Source of the DNA: Rallus limicola
Lineage: Eukaryota > Chordata > Aves > Gruiformes > Rallidae
Assembly (NCBI GenBank): GCA_022605955.1
Contig: JAKCOZ010000041.1
Coordinates: 5,153,001 to 5,217,000 of the forward strand
Direction of reading: 5' to 3'
Length of the DNA stretch: 64,000 bases
Shown piece after piece: positions 26,622 through 37,557 of this stretch; positions within the stretch are counted from its first letter, which is position 1; every line of letters starts with the position of its first letter. The translations under genes and the position numbers were made by a program. Under the pieces are notes generated by a model, which worked only from the letters and a program-made list of their open reading frames with translations, did not search any database and had not been told where the DNA came from.

Positions 26622-27150
26622 CATAAAGAGGCGAGCGGAGCCCCAGGGTCGCGGCGCTTCTCCCGTCCGGCAAGTGGCAGCGGGACGCGGCTCCCCGCCG
26701 CCGCAGCAGCAGCCCCTTCCCCGCGGGCAGCGCCGCCGCCCTCACCGCCGCATGCCGCGCCCCCCCGCCGCCGCCCGGCTTCACCCCCCACCCCGGGCTC
26801 GCCGCGAACCGGCAGCGGGGCGCCCGGGCCGCCCGCGAGCGGCGGCGAGACCCCGGGAGCCGTCCCCGCCGCGGCGGGGGGTAAAGGCGAGCGGGCGGCT
26901 TCCCGCTCCGCTCAGCCGCGGCCGGCGGGAGCCCCGCACGGGCCGGACGGGGACCTTTCCAGGGGCGGAGGCGCCGCCGCTCTCCAGCCGGCGCGCAAAG
27001 TGGCTCCGGAGCGGGCGGGCGGGCGGAGGTGACCTTCAAGCCCGGCGGGGCGGGCCGGGGTGGGAGAGCGGCGGGGGGCCGTCGCGCCGAGGGAGGCGGC
27101 GGCAGCACCCGGCCGCGCGGGAGCGGCGGCGGCGGCGGAATGCGGCGGGG
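26622..27150 (-). other. Candidate first exon of an unidentified minus-strand gene
   Basis: The minus strand shows CTCTTTATG immediately followed by GTGAGT, a near-ideal vertebrate 5' splice site, with the exon's last base at 26622. Upstream, a CCAAT box at 27231-27235 and GC boxes place a plausible start site near 27150, though that end is a guess. The exon would be roughly 500 bases, GC-rich and mostly or wholly untranslated. The terminal ATG at 26624-26622 could be a start codon split from the rest of the protein by intron 1, but its -3 base is T, so 5' UTR is more likely. The 470-codon minus frame crossing the region (26173-27585) runs straight through the donor and is rich in P, A, R and G, so it is probably not a protein. 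I cannot name the gene. Alternative donors occur at 26745 (GCG/GTGAGG) and 27309 (GCGCAG/GTGATG). Confidence 0.45.
27047..27078 (+). promoter_or_regulatory. Second G-quadruplex-prone GC-box cluster
   Basis: G runs of 4, 3, 4, 3 and 6 bases lie within 32 bases. They also form overlapping Sp/KLF-type GC boxes, close to the inferred minus-strand start site. A third G-rich run of GGGC repeats lies just left at 27013-27026. Confidence 0.6.
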
Positions 27151-27230
27151 CGGCGGCGGCGCGGAGCCCCCGCTGGCGCCGGGCGGGGGAGCGGGTCTCC
27201 CCGCAGGCGGAAGGCACGCCCGCGCCCCGG

Positions 27231-27235
27231 ATTGG
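27231..27235 (-). promoter_or_regulatory. CCAAT box (minus strand)
   Basis: The plus strand reads GATTGGCGG, that is CCGCCAATC on the minus strand, a good match to the NF-Y site. NF-Y sites usually lie about 60-100 bases upstream of the start, which would put a minus-strand start near 27130-27170. Inverted CCAAT boxes also work, so by itself this does not fix the direction. Confidence 0.5.
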
Positions 27236-30200
27236 CGGCCGCGCGGCGGCGCCCGGGCACCCCGCGGGGCCCCGGAGGCTCGGCCCCCCCTCCCCCGCGC
27301 CGCCAGCATCACCTGCGCGGTGGCACCGGGGATGCGGGGGGCCGCGGCCGGGCGCCCCGCCGAGGCGGGACCTCCCCCGTTGCCCGGCGGCGGGGTGACA
27401 ACTTTTGGTCCTCGGCGGAGCGGGGCCCCGGGCTTGTCCCGGAGCGCGGTGCGCGTCCCCGGCCGGGCTGGGCAGGGGCTGTCACATCTGGGCGCGGGAG
27501 GGAAACAGCACACACGCAAAGTGACACTTGGGAAAAACTGCTGATTAAAACGATGCCCTTGGCGGTCCTCAGCCATCGCTGCCATTCCTCCCCTTCCTCG
27601 GGCCCAAGGGAAACCGAATCTTACAAGAATTCCAATGCTCAGCTAATGAGAAGAGCATCCCAACATCCCCGAACGCATGAATTACTGTTAAACCAGGCTG
27701 ACAGCAGCAATTTATGAGAAAGTTTGGGGAGGGGGGAGAGGAATAAACATCAAGACCTGTCAGAGCATTGCCTTTGTCCTTTTTGATATGATAGGTATTA
27801 ATTCAGTAAGGATCAAACGTTTTTGTGTTGCTCAACTTTCACTTACAACAAATTAATGCCACTGAGGATTAATTCAACCTGCAGACTTGTATCAATCACA
27901 TATGCGTACTTTGAGGACAAGACAGATCTGCTACCCTCTATGGTCTAGGCGTGGGGACTTGGTGTATAGATAGAAAACAAATCCCCTAATAATACATGTG
28001 GTAATGAGGAAGCAAGCTTCCTCAAGAATAGGAGATTTTGAACAAAAACTTTGCCTGAATGATCACCCTATAAACTGTCATCTGTGCAAATGATAAATAC
28101 AGCCACAATATCCTCAAGCTCAGGTGTAGTTCAGGTATATTGTGTAAAGAAGTGTCTCAGAAGCACTCACATATATGCCCATGCCTTGGCTTTGGGGCAC
28201 AGCCTGTTTCTTTGCTGTCTTAAGGCCCAAGGTATCACCCTGGTTCCCCTAAATCCCCACCAAATCACACCAGGTTCTGAGGCTGGGCTGTTTCAAACAA
28301 GTTCAGGTCCAATTCTTCCTCATCAAACATGAAGCAGTGTTAAACTACCAGCTGGATACCTTTAGCTCTGCCGTGTTCCAGTCTGCCAGATGACTACAGA
28401 TAACTGTGGAAAGTTAGACATTCATTTTCAGGGTCAAAATTACCAAGTTACTACAACACATGGTCTCAAGATGTATGGCCTGCTCTGTGACCTGCACAGG
28501 CTGAGCCCTATTTGTTTCATTTAAAGACCCTCAGGATGGACCTTTAAACCCAGCCTGTGGGTTTCCTGTATTTTCTGTTTCACCCTTCCAATTCTAAAAC
28601 AACCCAGGGTTTTAGGAGGCTTATGTGTCCAACGAATGTAAACTGAAGGTCAAAACATTATGCTGAAGTTTTTCAAACCTCTACAAAATGGTTTTACAGT
28701 GGGTACCTTGGGTTATCCCTTACAGTACAATATCTAAACCCGTATTTACTGATTTATGAGAAAGTATAAATTAAACATGATGCTGGCAAAATTTCTTTGG
28801 CTCTTTCCTAATTTGTATATTGAGGCCCCCTTGCAAGAAAATAGCTTTCAACATTTGATTAGATATTACTGGCTGTGCTGGAAGGTTTGTCACATGGCCA
28901 AACACCTCCTACTCCATCAGCGATTTTGTTAAGACTGAACTGATAAAAAACATGAAAGACAAACTTGCATGTAAAGAAACCCCTTTGAATACAAGCTGAG
29001 CCATCTTCCTAGTGAAACTTGGAATCTTTGCTGTTAGGTTCCTCAGGGTAAATCCCAGCTCACACAGGACTTATACCAGATTGGTTCTGAGTCTGTTGCC
29101 CACAGGCTCAGACACTCACACAGGACCGTGTGGTCCCATGGTTTGGATAAGAGCAAGTGCCTTCCCAGATGAAGCAGCTCTAATTCCTTTCTCTTCCCAT
29201 GCATGAGATTTTCATATATGTTTCACCAAGGATGCAACTTGCAAAGGCATTTCAGTTTCTTTCTCAATCCGTAGTCTTTCAGTATCCCCTCACCTGCCTG
29301 GGATAATCACTGGCAGTACTTCTCCAGCCAGCCAGCAGCATTAGGAACAAAGAATTTGAAACCTTTTTTAAGGTGCAAGAATAATAAACAGGTGAAGCCC
29401 ACACAAGTGTGTGAGCTACACTAAAATCTTTCATCAAAGGACACAGAAATCTCACCAACTGCCAGTAATAAGAAGTTACCTTCAAGCATTCGAGCATTCC
29501 TGTTGAGAAGCAGGTACTTGCTGGAGTATTGAGAACTGTTCACAGGATTAAAACTAAATCATGTCAAGGTGTTGGCTAGTTCCGTCTGTCCTTGATAGCA
29601 GGAACAGACATATATTAAATTGCTGGATTGGAGCTTCTCTTTTGGAGTCTCAATGCCTACACGTTCTCCCTTTGTACGAGTTCTGCCCCAAAGTTCCTCG
29701 CAGACTGTCATACCTGTTTTCCCTTCGCTCCCTTCACGTGAAAGAACCTCAGACCACAAGTTTGCCATCACTGTTACGTGTGGGCTCCCAGCTGCAGTTA
29801 GCGTTTCAGTGTGGTAGGTGGCCACAGGAAGAAATAATTGTGGATTAGAAGATGCAACAGATAAATTATGGACAGAGAAGTAAAAGCCAAGAGAGATAGT
29901 GTGATATTCTTACATGGGTCAGTGGCAGAGCTGGGAAGAGTACCCAAATATCCTGTTTTCTGTTGCAGGGCTCCATGCATTAACATATTCTCTTCCCTAA
30001 GCATGACGTATCCAAATACATCTGTCTGGACATCTCTTAGGCAGTCTCGCCATGCAGAAAGGTACCTTGCTATTTATAGATCTTTGTAATATACAGTACA
30101 TTCAAAGCATTTGATAAAAAATAACATTAGAGATTCTACCCTAAAGTCAAAATTGCATGAAGCCACAATTCACAGTAATTTCTGTAGGAAATGTTTACAA

Positions 30201-30351
30201 AGGAAATACACAAATTTAAATATAATTGTCTAGCCATGTGCTTAAACAAGTTGTCTTTGGAAGGAGACATTTTTTCAATTTAAAGGAAATCATCAATAGC
30301 AAGAGGACAAAACAAATGGCAGGTAGTGAAAGGCTCTGTTGAAACACAATG

Positions 30352-30386
30352 TGAACCTTGGTTCAAACAATCTGAATCTTGGTTCA
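30352..30386 (+). repeat. Diverged duplication of an everted TGAACC/GGTTCA motif
   Basis: TGAACC-TT-GGTTCA at 30352-30365 is followed, 21 bases on, by TGAATC-TT-GGTTCA at 30373-30386. The half-sites match the (A/G)G(G/T)TCA consensus used by retinoid and related nuclear receptors. The 21-base spacing equals about two DNA helical turns. Function is inferred only. Confidence 0.4.
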
Positions 30387-31539
30387 GAACAGGTTTTCTT
30401 AAAATTGGAAACATTTTTCCCATATCAAGTAAAATGTTTTCAGAGTTTATTTCCAAATTCTTGTACTGTTTCTTCAGCTAATATTGGGAATAAAACTGAT
30501 GTGCCTTTATTTGGTGTGCACGTTTTCCAACCAAGGGGCTCCTGATTCTTACAAAAAACAGATTTTGCACCTTTTGCAAGAAAACAACAAGGCAAGAAAA
30601 TATCTTGTTCTTGAATTCTTGGCTGCTGAACTCTGGAATGCCTTGGAGTAGCAGACTCACTGTGCAAAACCCAGAGCCTGTGGAATGCAGGCTGGAACAG
30701 ACACATCCTGACCATCAAAGTAGCCCACCACAAAGGCAAGCCTCAGCACGGCCATGTAAAACTTACTCAACTCAAGAAGCTACTCAAGAGTTTCTGGGCT
30801 AAAAAGCAATACTTGATGGAACCATTTAAGAAAATTCTTCAATGAGCAGAAGTTTGCCCAGCTTTTGTGAAATATTTTAATCTTCCTGCCTCTTCTTTCA
30901 AGTACTGTCTGCATCTTTGGAGGCCATGGTGATGAAGGTTCCCCCAGCTCCCACCTAGGCCATCTGTTTTGTCTGCTGTCAGCCTGTTCAGGTCTCCAAA
31001 ACCATTGTGGACGTGCATTCTAAACTTTTATTGTCCCTCTCCCACATGTTTTTGCAAACCAGAAAGCTAACATCCTTCCTTTCAACTCCCCAGCCCGTGT
31101 AGCCTTCTCGTTATGAACCATCTCTCTTTTCAGTGGCATCTGGGCCAATGCAGCAACCACAAGTGCCACAGGGCTCAATTCTGTACCTAGATGCATTTGG
31201 GAGGAGCACTGCCAGTGGAAAGTTCGTTTGAGTGTCTGCTGTCTTGTCTTTAGAGCTAATTTGCTGTTCGATAACTGTTATATGGGGTAAATAGAGAAGT
31301 GATGATTCCCACAGGGGAAAAAAGAAGGTTCATTACTTCTAAAAAAAGTAAAATAGATCCATGAAAAATTGAAAAAATACCCAATGAAAGCAGAACTATG
31401 GTATGTGGGAGACGAACTGGACGTAAAAGATGATTTCTTGAACAAAATAATTGTTCAGAGCAGCAGATTAAGTGCATGCTGCAGATGCTGTAACAAAAGA
31501 AAAAATCAAAAGTGGTGACAAAATTTATTGGAAGTCTTC

Positions 31540-31860
31540 AAAACATAAAGGTTCCATGTATTTGTAAGAAGATATAAATAGTACATACATATTTAATGCT
31601 TGAAAAATCAGTGATGTGTTTGCATTGAAGAACATCTATAACACATCCACAGCCGCTACAAATGTATTCCTACATTTTAAAGGCTGTTCATTTCATTAGG
31701 AGTGGTAAGTGAACACATAAGCCATTTGCAGTGAAATATGGGAGCTTAAAGTAAAGTAAATCCATTTGTGGTGCCGGCAGATGTATTATAAATTTCAGTG
31801 CCATAAACACTTCATGAATCATCTTCAAAATAATTACCCATTAGTAGACACTTTGGTAAC
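31540..31860. promoter_or_regulatory. Enhancer-like non-coding segment (candidate)
   Basis: About 320 bases lack simple repeats and recognisable transposon wording and are rich in AT-rich factor-binding words (TTTAATG, ATTACCCATTAG, CATAAA, TGATAGTTAAC). They include a perfect hairpin, AAATGTA-TTCC-TACATTT, at 31660-31677. This texture resembles vertebrate conserved non-coding elements, but no alignment is available to test it. Confidence 0.2.
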
Positions 31861-34800
31861 AATCCACTGATAGTTAACCCCTCAAGCCATTACCAGGAGG
31901 TGTAGCCTTGGAGGATTGGAGAGAGCGGTATCTCCTTCTCTGAAATTCATGACAAAACAGAGAAGTCCTGCCACAGGACACAACCTACAGGAAAGGGACA
32001 AAGCACGACACAAAGCTGGGCCGTTCTGAACACACACCATCCTGCTGGGGGGTTCTCCTCACCCTCAGACCTTTTCAGCGGGTGCTAACTCCTGATAATT
32101 TACAGTGTCTCGAGCACTTGCTTTCTGTGGAATGTTTCAAGTGGAGCTGAGTAAGGACAATGATGACAGCTTTGGTGTCTGGGGTAGGTTCAATTCATGA
32201 TTTGCTTGTGCTTTGTAGAGAGAGGATTATTTGCTGTGTATCAAAACCAGCTGGAGTTGGAAGAGTTTAATGCTTTTGCCTTGATGATGAAGGCAATGTT
32301 AATCAATGGTGCTCTGTTGCTGCTCTCGTTACCTTTTCGTTCATACAGTTCTACTTAGGCAGGTAACTCTGGGGTACTTTGAAGCTGCTGTTACATTTAG
32401 GCTTCAGATTTCAGTCCCAAAAAATTAACTATACTGTCACGTAGATTTAAGATCTACTTAATTAGAAATTTAAAGTCATTTAGTAGAATCTTTAAGTAGA
32501 AAGATAATAATTCTATTTTTAATGCCCTCTTAGTAGTATCTTCACGTGCTTATATCTAAATATCTACAAACTAGAGAGTTTCCAACTCATTTGTGATAAA
32601 ATGTTAATCTGTTTCCTTTCTCAAGGGAGTTGTTATTCCAAAATACCATTTTTCTTTCTCTCCTTACTTTCACTTAGAGCATATGCAAAATTTCTCTTGA
32701 AGAAACATCTCGAAGAAAGAACTGCATGCCCAACTCCTCAGCATCTACTGATTTCTATCGCTGTGCTTTATCTCCAAGTTATTTTTGAGAGCGCCTTGGG
32801 ATTGAAGACTGTTCAGATAGGCCTGATAGCTTATTGCTTTATATGTGGAAAAAAGGTCAGGCTGGTTTAACTGACCTTTCTCGCAGGAAAATTACAGGTT
32901 TGCATATTGTCTTTTTGTTACCCTGTGTGGATGGGTTGGTTCACAGATTAAACATTATCAGGTTCTAGCCTTCCCTTTCCATTTTGATTTCCATTTTTGT
33001 TTAGGCAGGGCTACAGCAGCGTCAAGTTCTTTAAAGCCATGACCTAAGCCTTTTTTTCCTTTATGTTTTGGGAGGAGGCATGCCCTGATACTACAGAACT
33101 GCTCTCAAATGGTTTCTTCCCTGTAAAATGAGAACGATCCTGACTTTCTTTGAAAAAGAGCTACTAGCCTCTTTAGCCATAAGCACGTAGCCAGGCTGCC
33201 GAGGAATTCTGTGCTGGCCTGCCCAGACCATGCTGTTCTTGGTCCAAGGAGTTGCACATTCTTCTTTTCTTAAGCAAAGTAAATACCACCACGGGTACAG
33301 AAAGTCTTTGTTGTTCTTCCAACCAGTGCAGGTATCTGGACAGAGCAGAGGGCAAACTGTTCTTCTCAGGGCTTAATAATTCACGGCAGAAGTATCTGTA
33401 CTGGAGACCCCAGTTAAGCAATTTTCAAAGATACTCAGGGTACATTGGCGGTGTGGTGTGTTGTCTTCAATACTTGCGTTGCCATAGTAGGATCTAGAGT
33501 GACTGAAGGACTGATGGACAGTTGTGGTTTTTTCCAGTGTAATTTCTTTCAATGATGCTGTAAGTGATACACTTGTTAATAAAGAATCATTTGTACAGGG
33601 TTGGAAGAACTTTTTCCAGGCTTGCAGATTATTCAGTTTATTCTTTCTGGAGCTGTCAGAGCAAATGGGCATCTATAACGTCTGCAGAATGGGACATTGT
33701 TGTCATCACAACCTCTAGCTTTTCACCCTGCATTGGAGAGCTAATTGACTGGTAACTGCATTTACATTTATGCAAAATTTAACATTCTTATTTGAAGTAT
33801 TGACTGAAATACTTGTGCTCCAAGACAGAATTAGGAAAAATCTTCCGTGAAAACTCCTTGATTCTCAGTTCGCTCAGGAATTGCTGGATTTTAAAACTTC
33901 CACCTGCCCTCAGCTTCCCAGCATGGTCTGGCAGCACTCCAGAAATGAAGAGAGCAAATCCTGGTGTGTGGACTAAAGGAACTGTCAACTACTTGCCTAA
34001 CATCACACTTGATTCTATGTTTGACAGCAGAGAAAGGATTTAAAATAGTTTTATCAACAAGTTCAGAGAAGCTGTTGTTTAGCCAGAGGAAAGAGAAAGA
34101 AATTCCCTGGAAATAATGAAATATTTTCCAAAACATTTAGCTGTGGATCCATATTGCTTTAGATAAGAGAATCAAGCCGAAAAGGAGCCCATTGGAAATG
34201 AGAAGTAACGGAGGAGAAAACCTGCAGAGGTGTGCTCACTCATGCTTAAGGGCAGAGAGCCTCAGGAAATCCAGGAGCCACAAAAAGTCCCATCAGCCAC
34301 AATCTCTGACTACACATCTTCAGGAATTAAACTACAGTTATAGAAATAGGTAATTTCTTTCTAGTATTTTTATCACTAATGTATTCACATCTCTGCTCTT
34401 GTATGTGGAATATATATTAGATTCATAAAAATGAATTGAAATTTACTATTTCCTGGATTATCTTCTTCCAGTTAAATCCTCGATTCATAAGGCAATTGCT
34501 GAAGATAAATAGAAGTTCATGAATTGTTCATAAACTGCAAAAATTCAAAAGTTAGAGATGAAAAATGTAAGACACACAACCCTTCATCTATAGGCTACAA
34601 ATTCAACTCCAGGTTTGAGATCAGCAGCGACCGAGATCCATTTCCATCTTATCACCTGAAGGTTTTCTGGTAGCTGTTGTGAACTCAGTTTGTACCCTCA
34701 GTTCCATCTCTGCAGGGTAAGTGGCCACCTACATAATTCTCTGGAACTTCAGAACTCGTCAGAAACAAGAAGTTGTGGAATTTCAAGTCTCCTTCATCCG

Positions 34801-36901
34801 TCCAACTGTATAAACAGCACATATGAGCTAATTTTCTAACCTTTCGCTAAGCTTTACGTGAAACTAGACACATAGGATTTCTTGCACATTTTTAATAAAA
34901 TAAAGCTCCTCAAATATCAATTCTTTCTAATAATACACTCCTCTGGAAATACCACCTTCGAGGTTTTCCTGCTCTTTATTGGAAAATTATTAGGAAAACC
35001 TTCTCACCAGGGACCTTTGCTATGCAACTGTTAAAAAAAATAATAAAAAGCTTCCCCTAAGTGAGCTCTTCAGAGTCAGCCTTACTTGAAAGAAAGTGCA
35101 GAGGGAGGGAGCAGGACGTGCCACCAGTTATTTTGTGGTTTTCATGTTTCTGGTACTATGGGTGAGATTAATGGGATTTTTAATGGAATGTGAGAATACA
35201 TGGAACCAATATTTTTCATATACATGAGAGAGAAGACTTGGAGATTGATCCCTACCTTTCTTTTGGCAGGCTGTAAACAGCACTCAAAGTAATTCCTAGC
35301 AGAACTCTCAAGCCACTTCTCTGCAGCATTTTGGCTCTAATGACTTTTAGCATACGATGTTGTGAAGGACAGCTCCTCTCCAGCATGTCTGAGAGACTAA
35401 TGCTCAGTTAGACTCTGTACTAAAAATTAAGTGTACATGGATAGTCACTATGTTTATTTCTCTAACTATACCTATGGACCAGGAGTTTTAAATAAATCCT
35501 TTTTTAACTATGATTTTATGCAAATTTCAATACTTCACCCATGCTTAATCTGTCAGAAGAATTTTCCTGAGAAAGTGATTGAAAGGAGGCACTTATTTTT
35601 TGACCTTTTAGGTCAATCATATCATCACCTTGAGACCTTAATCAAAACAGCTGGAGGATTTGTACTTATGGACCAGTTTGCACCTGCACAGAGCACCACC
35701 GGAGAGCAGTGCCCAGTGCCCTACATGATCACCACTCACTACACCACGTTCATAACTGCAGCCATCAAAAATTACACCTGTCTGACTCTTGCACTGCTCT
35801 TCTTTAGAGCGAGTGAAAGTTCTGCCCACAGGCACTATGCCTACAGCCTGTCCAGACGCAGGCATGTCAGGTTGAAGTTGTCCCTGTGCCAGGTGGTTTA
35901 GTTTAAAAACACCTGTGCTTCCAAAAAGCATCAGCACACAAACAGACCATATCAGACAATGCTACATGGCTATGCCTGTCTTTATTAAGACAGCATTTTC
36001 TGAGCAAGAACTGTGTTGAAGCAATCAGCAACAAGTGATGATGGTCATACCGCACTTCAACATGAGCAGGAGACTTCTGAACATGTAGGGAGAGCCAGGC
36101 AGTGAGCAGAGAAAATACCACATCAATACACAGATAAAAACAGTGCTTAGCGTGGTACTGCAGATCACCTGTGGGAATTGCCTTTATGCAAATAAAGGCC
36201 ACATGTTAATTGCAGAACTGCTTTAAATATTGCAAGGGATTCAGCAATTATGTTTTTTATAGACTAGAGTCAATAAAAAATAATACTATCTCTTTCAGAC
36301 TATTACATAAACTTAATTATGAGTTACAGTGTCAACGAACCTATGGCAATTTTACAGTGAGAAGAAGAGAGATTGCAATAGGCCAACCAGGACTTGGCAT
36401 AGCATTAATTTCAGAGAGATTTTCACTGGGAACCTACTAATTCAGAAAACCTCTTGAGGTTACAATTCATTCCTTGAGGGACCAAGTTCTATAAATCTTT
36501 CACCACGCTAAAAGTTAGGCTTCCAAGGGGCTCTTCAGAATGAGGTAGGACCCTAAACCATTTGAAATTCTATAGATTTTATAGAAAAAGTTGTTTGATT
36601 AATGTTTAGCAGAATCTGTAAGGTTTTTGACTAAGTGTGGGGGGGCACTGCTAATTTTTGTTATTAACCTCATTTGATAGATAATTTGTTTCTCCATTAA
36701 CGTTAATTCCTTTAAAATATTTCTACTGGTTCTGCAATTAATTCATGCCCTTTATTTGATTGCAGGGAGACTAATTGCTGAATAAGATAATGCTTTTTAT
36801 GAGGGGGGTGGGGAGTGGAGTTATCTTGAAAAGAAGGCTTTTTGATAGAGTAGCATTTCACAGCTGCACGGTTCCTGTGCACTGCAATCCATATATAGAT
36901 A

Positions 36902-37557
36902 TGTCCTGGTGCACAGATGGATGACCATGATCTAGCAATGTGCCCTTGTGGCCAAGAAGGCCGATGGCGTCCTGGCAAGTATTAGAAGGGCTCTGGTTTC
37001 TAGGTCAAGAGAGGTCCTTCTCCCTACTTTGCCCTGGTGAGATGGCACCTAGAATAGTGTGTCCAGTTCTGGGCCCCTCAGCTCAAGGAGGACACAGAAC
37101 TCCTTGAAAGAGCCCAGCACAGGGCACCAAGTTGGTGAAGGGAGTGGAACCCCTTCCTTATGAGGAGAGGCTGAGGGAGCTGGGGCTCTTTAGCCTGGAG
37201 AAGAGGAGACTGAGGGATGACCTTATTTATGTTTATAAATATGTAAAAGGCAAGAGTCAGGAGGACAGAGCCAGGCTCTTCTCAGGGATGGCAGTGATAG
37301 GACAAGGGGCAAGGGGTGCAAGCTGGAGCAGAGGAAGTTCCATGTGAATGGAAGGAGGAGCTTACATGTCTCTATGAGCGAGATGGAACACTGGAATAGA
37401 CCGCCTGGAGAGGTTGTGGAGTCTGCTTCTCTGGAGACATTCAAAACCCACCTGGACACATTCCTGTGTGATTTAGTCTAGGTGATCCTGCTCTCGCAGA
37501 GGGGGTGGACTAGATGATCTTTCAAGGTCCCTTCCAACTCCTAATGTTCTGTGATTC
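36902..37557 (+). mobile_element. CR1 LINE fragment, 3' part, plus orientation
   Basis: A 5'-truncated CR1 copy of about 650 bases. Landmarks in order are caatgtgcccttgtggccaa (36937 on), a stretch around tgagaggctgagggagctgg near 37160, cttctctggagacattcaaa near 37428-37447, tggactagatgatctttcaa near 37506-37525, and a terminal ttctgtgattcc. It is less diverged than the copy at 3.1-4.0 kb. Internal open frames (37132-37347, plus; 37223-37459, minus) belong to it and do not encode a host protein. Confidence 0.92.

Larger units (their letters stand above)
25890..27530. promoter_or_regulatory. CpG island, probable gene promoter
   Basis: Base composition jumps abruptly from AT-rich to very GC-rich, and CpG dinucleotides, rare elsewhere in the window, become dense; the core is about 26180-27480. 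GC-box words (GGGCGGGG-like) are frequent, for example around 27038-27060. An ETS-like CCGGAA lies near 26425, and GATTGG at 27230-27235 reads as CCAAT on the minus strand. In vertebrates such islands mark TATA-less promoters of housekeeping and developmental genes. The minus-strand splice donor at 26621/26622 suggests leftward transcription. The plus strand has only weaker donor-like words (CGGAG/GTGACC at 27026-27035, ACGCAG/GTAGCG at 26064-26073). Long open frames here, up to 470 codons on the minus strand, reflect scarce stop codons in GC-rich DNA. Confidence 0.85.
27531..36901. other. Non-coding stretch, no gene recognised
   Basis: This is AT-rich sequence right of the CpG island. No transposon was recognised. 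Between 31540 and 31860 the text is rich in TAAT/ATTA and hairpin words and looks enhancer-like. A duplicated everted TGAACC..GGTTCA-type motif lies at 30352-30386. A hairpin with 7-base arms (TTGCCTT, loop GATGATG, AAGGCAA) lies at 32276-32296. The longest frame (35431-35901, plus, 156 codons) lacks any family motif. A near-recursive splice word (CTCTGCAG/GGTAAGT) lies near 34714-34725 on the plus strand. Confidence 0.5.

Noticed and set aside
26173..27585. 470-codon minus-strand open frame across the CpG island
   Set aside because: It is made of low-complexity P/A/R/G sequence with no domain, is mirrored by long frames on the plus strand (up to 347 codons) and runs through the strong splice donor. 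Scarcity of stop codons in GC-rich DNA explains it.
26674..27717. 347-codon plus-strand open frame in the CpG island
   Set aside because: It has the same GC-driven origin. It is arginine- and proline-rich without a motif and overlaps the minus-strand frame antiparallel.
34594..34725. Protein-like plus-strand stretch after CATCTATAG, with a GGTAAGT word downstream
   Set aside because: The open frame ends in TAG well before the donor-like site; chance remains the simplest explanation.
35431..35901. 156-codon plus open frame
   Set aside because: Long for AT-rich DNA, but about one such frame per 64 kb is expected by chance. No signal peptide, motif or splice pair fits it.
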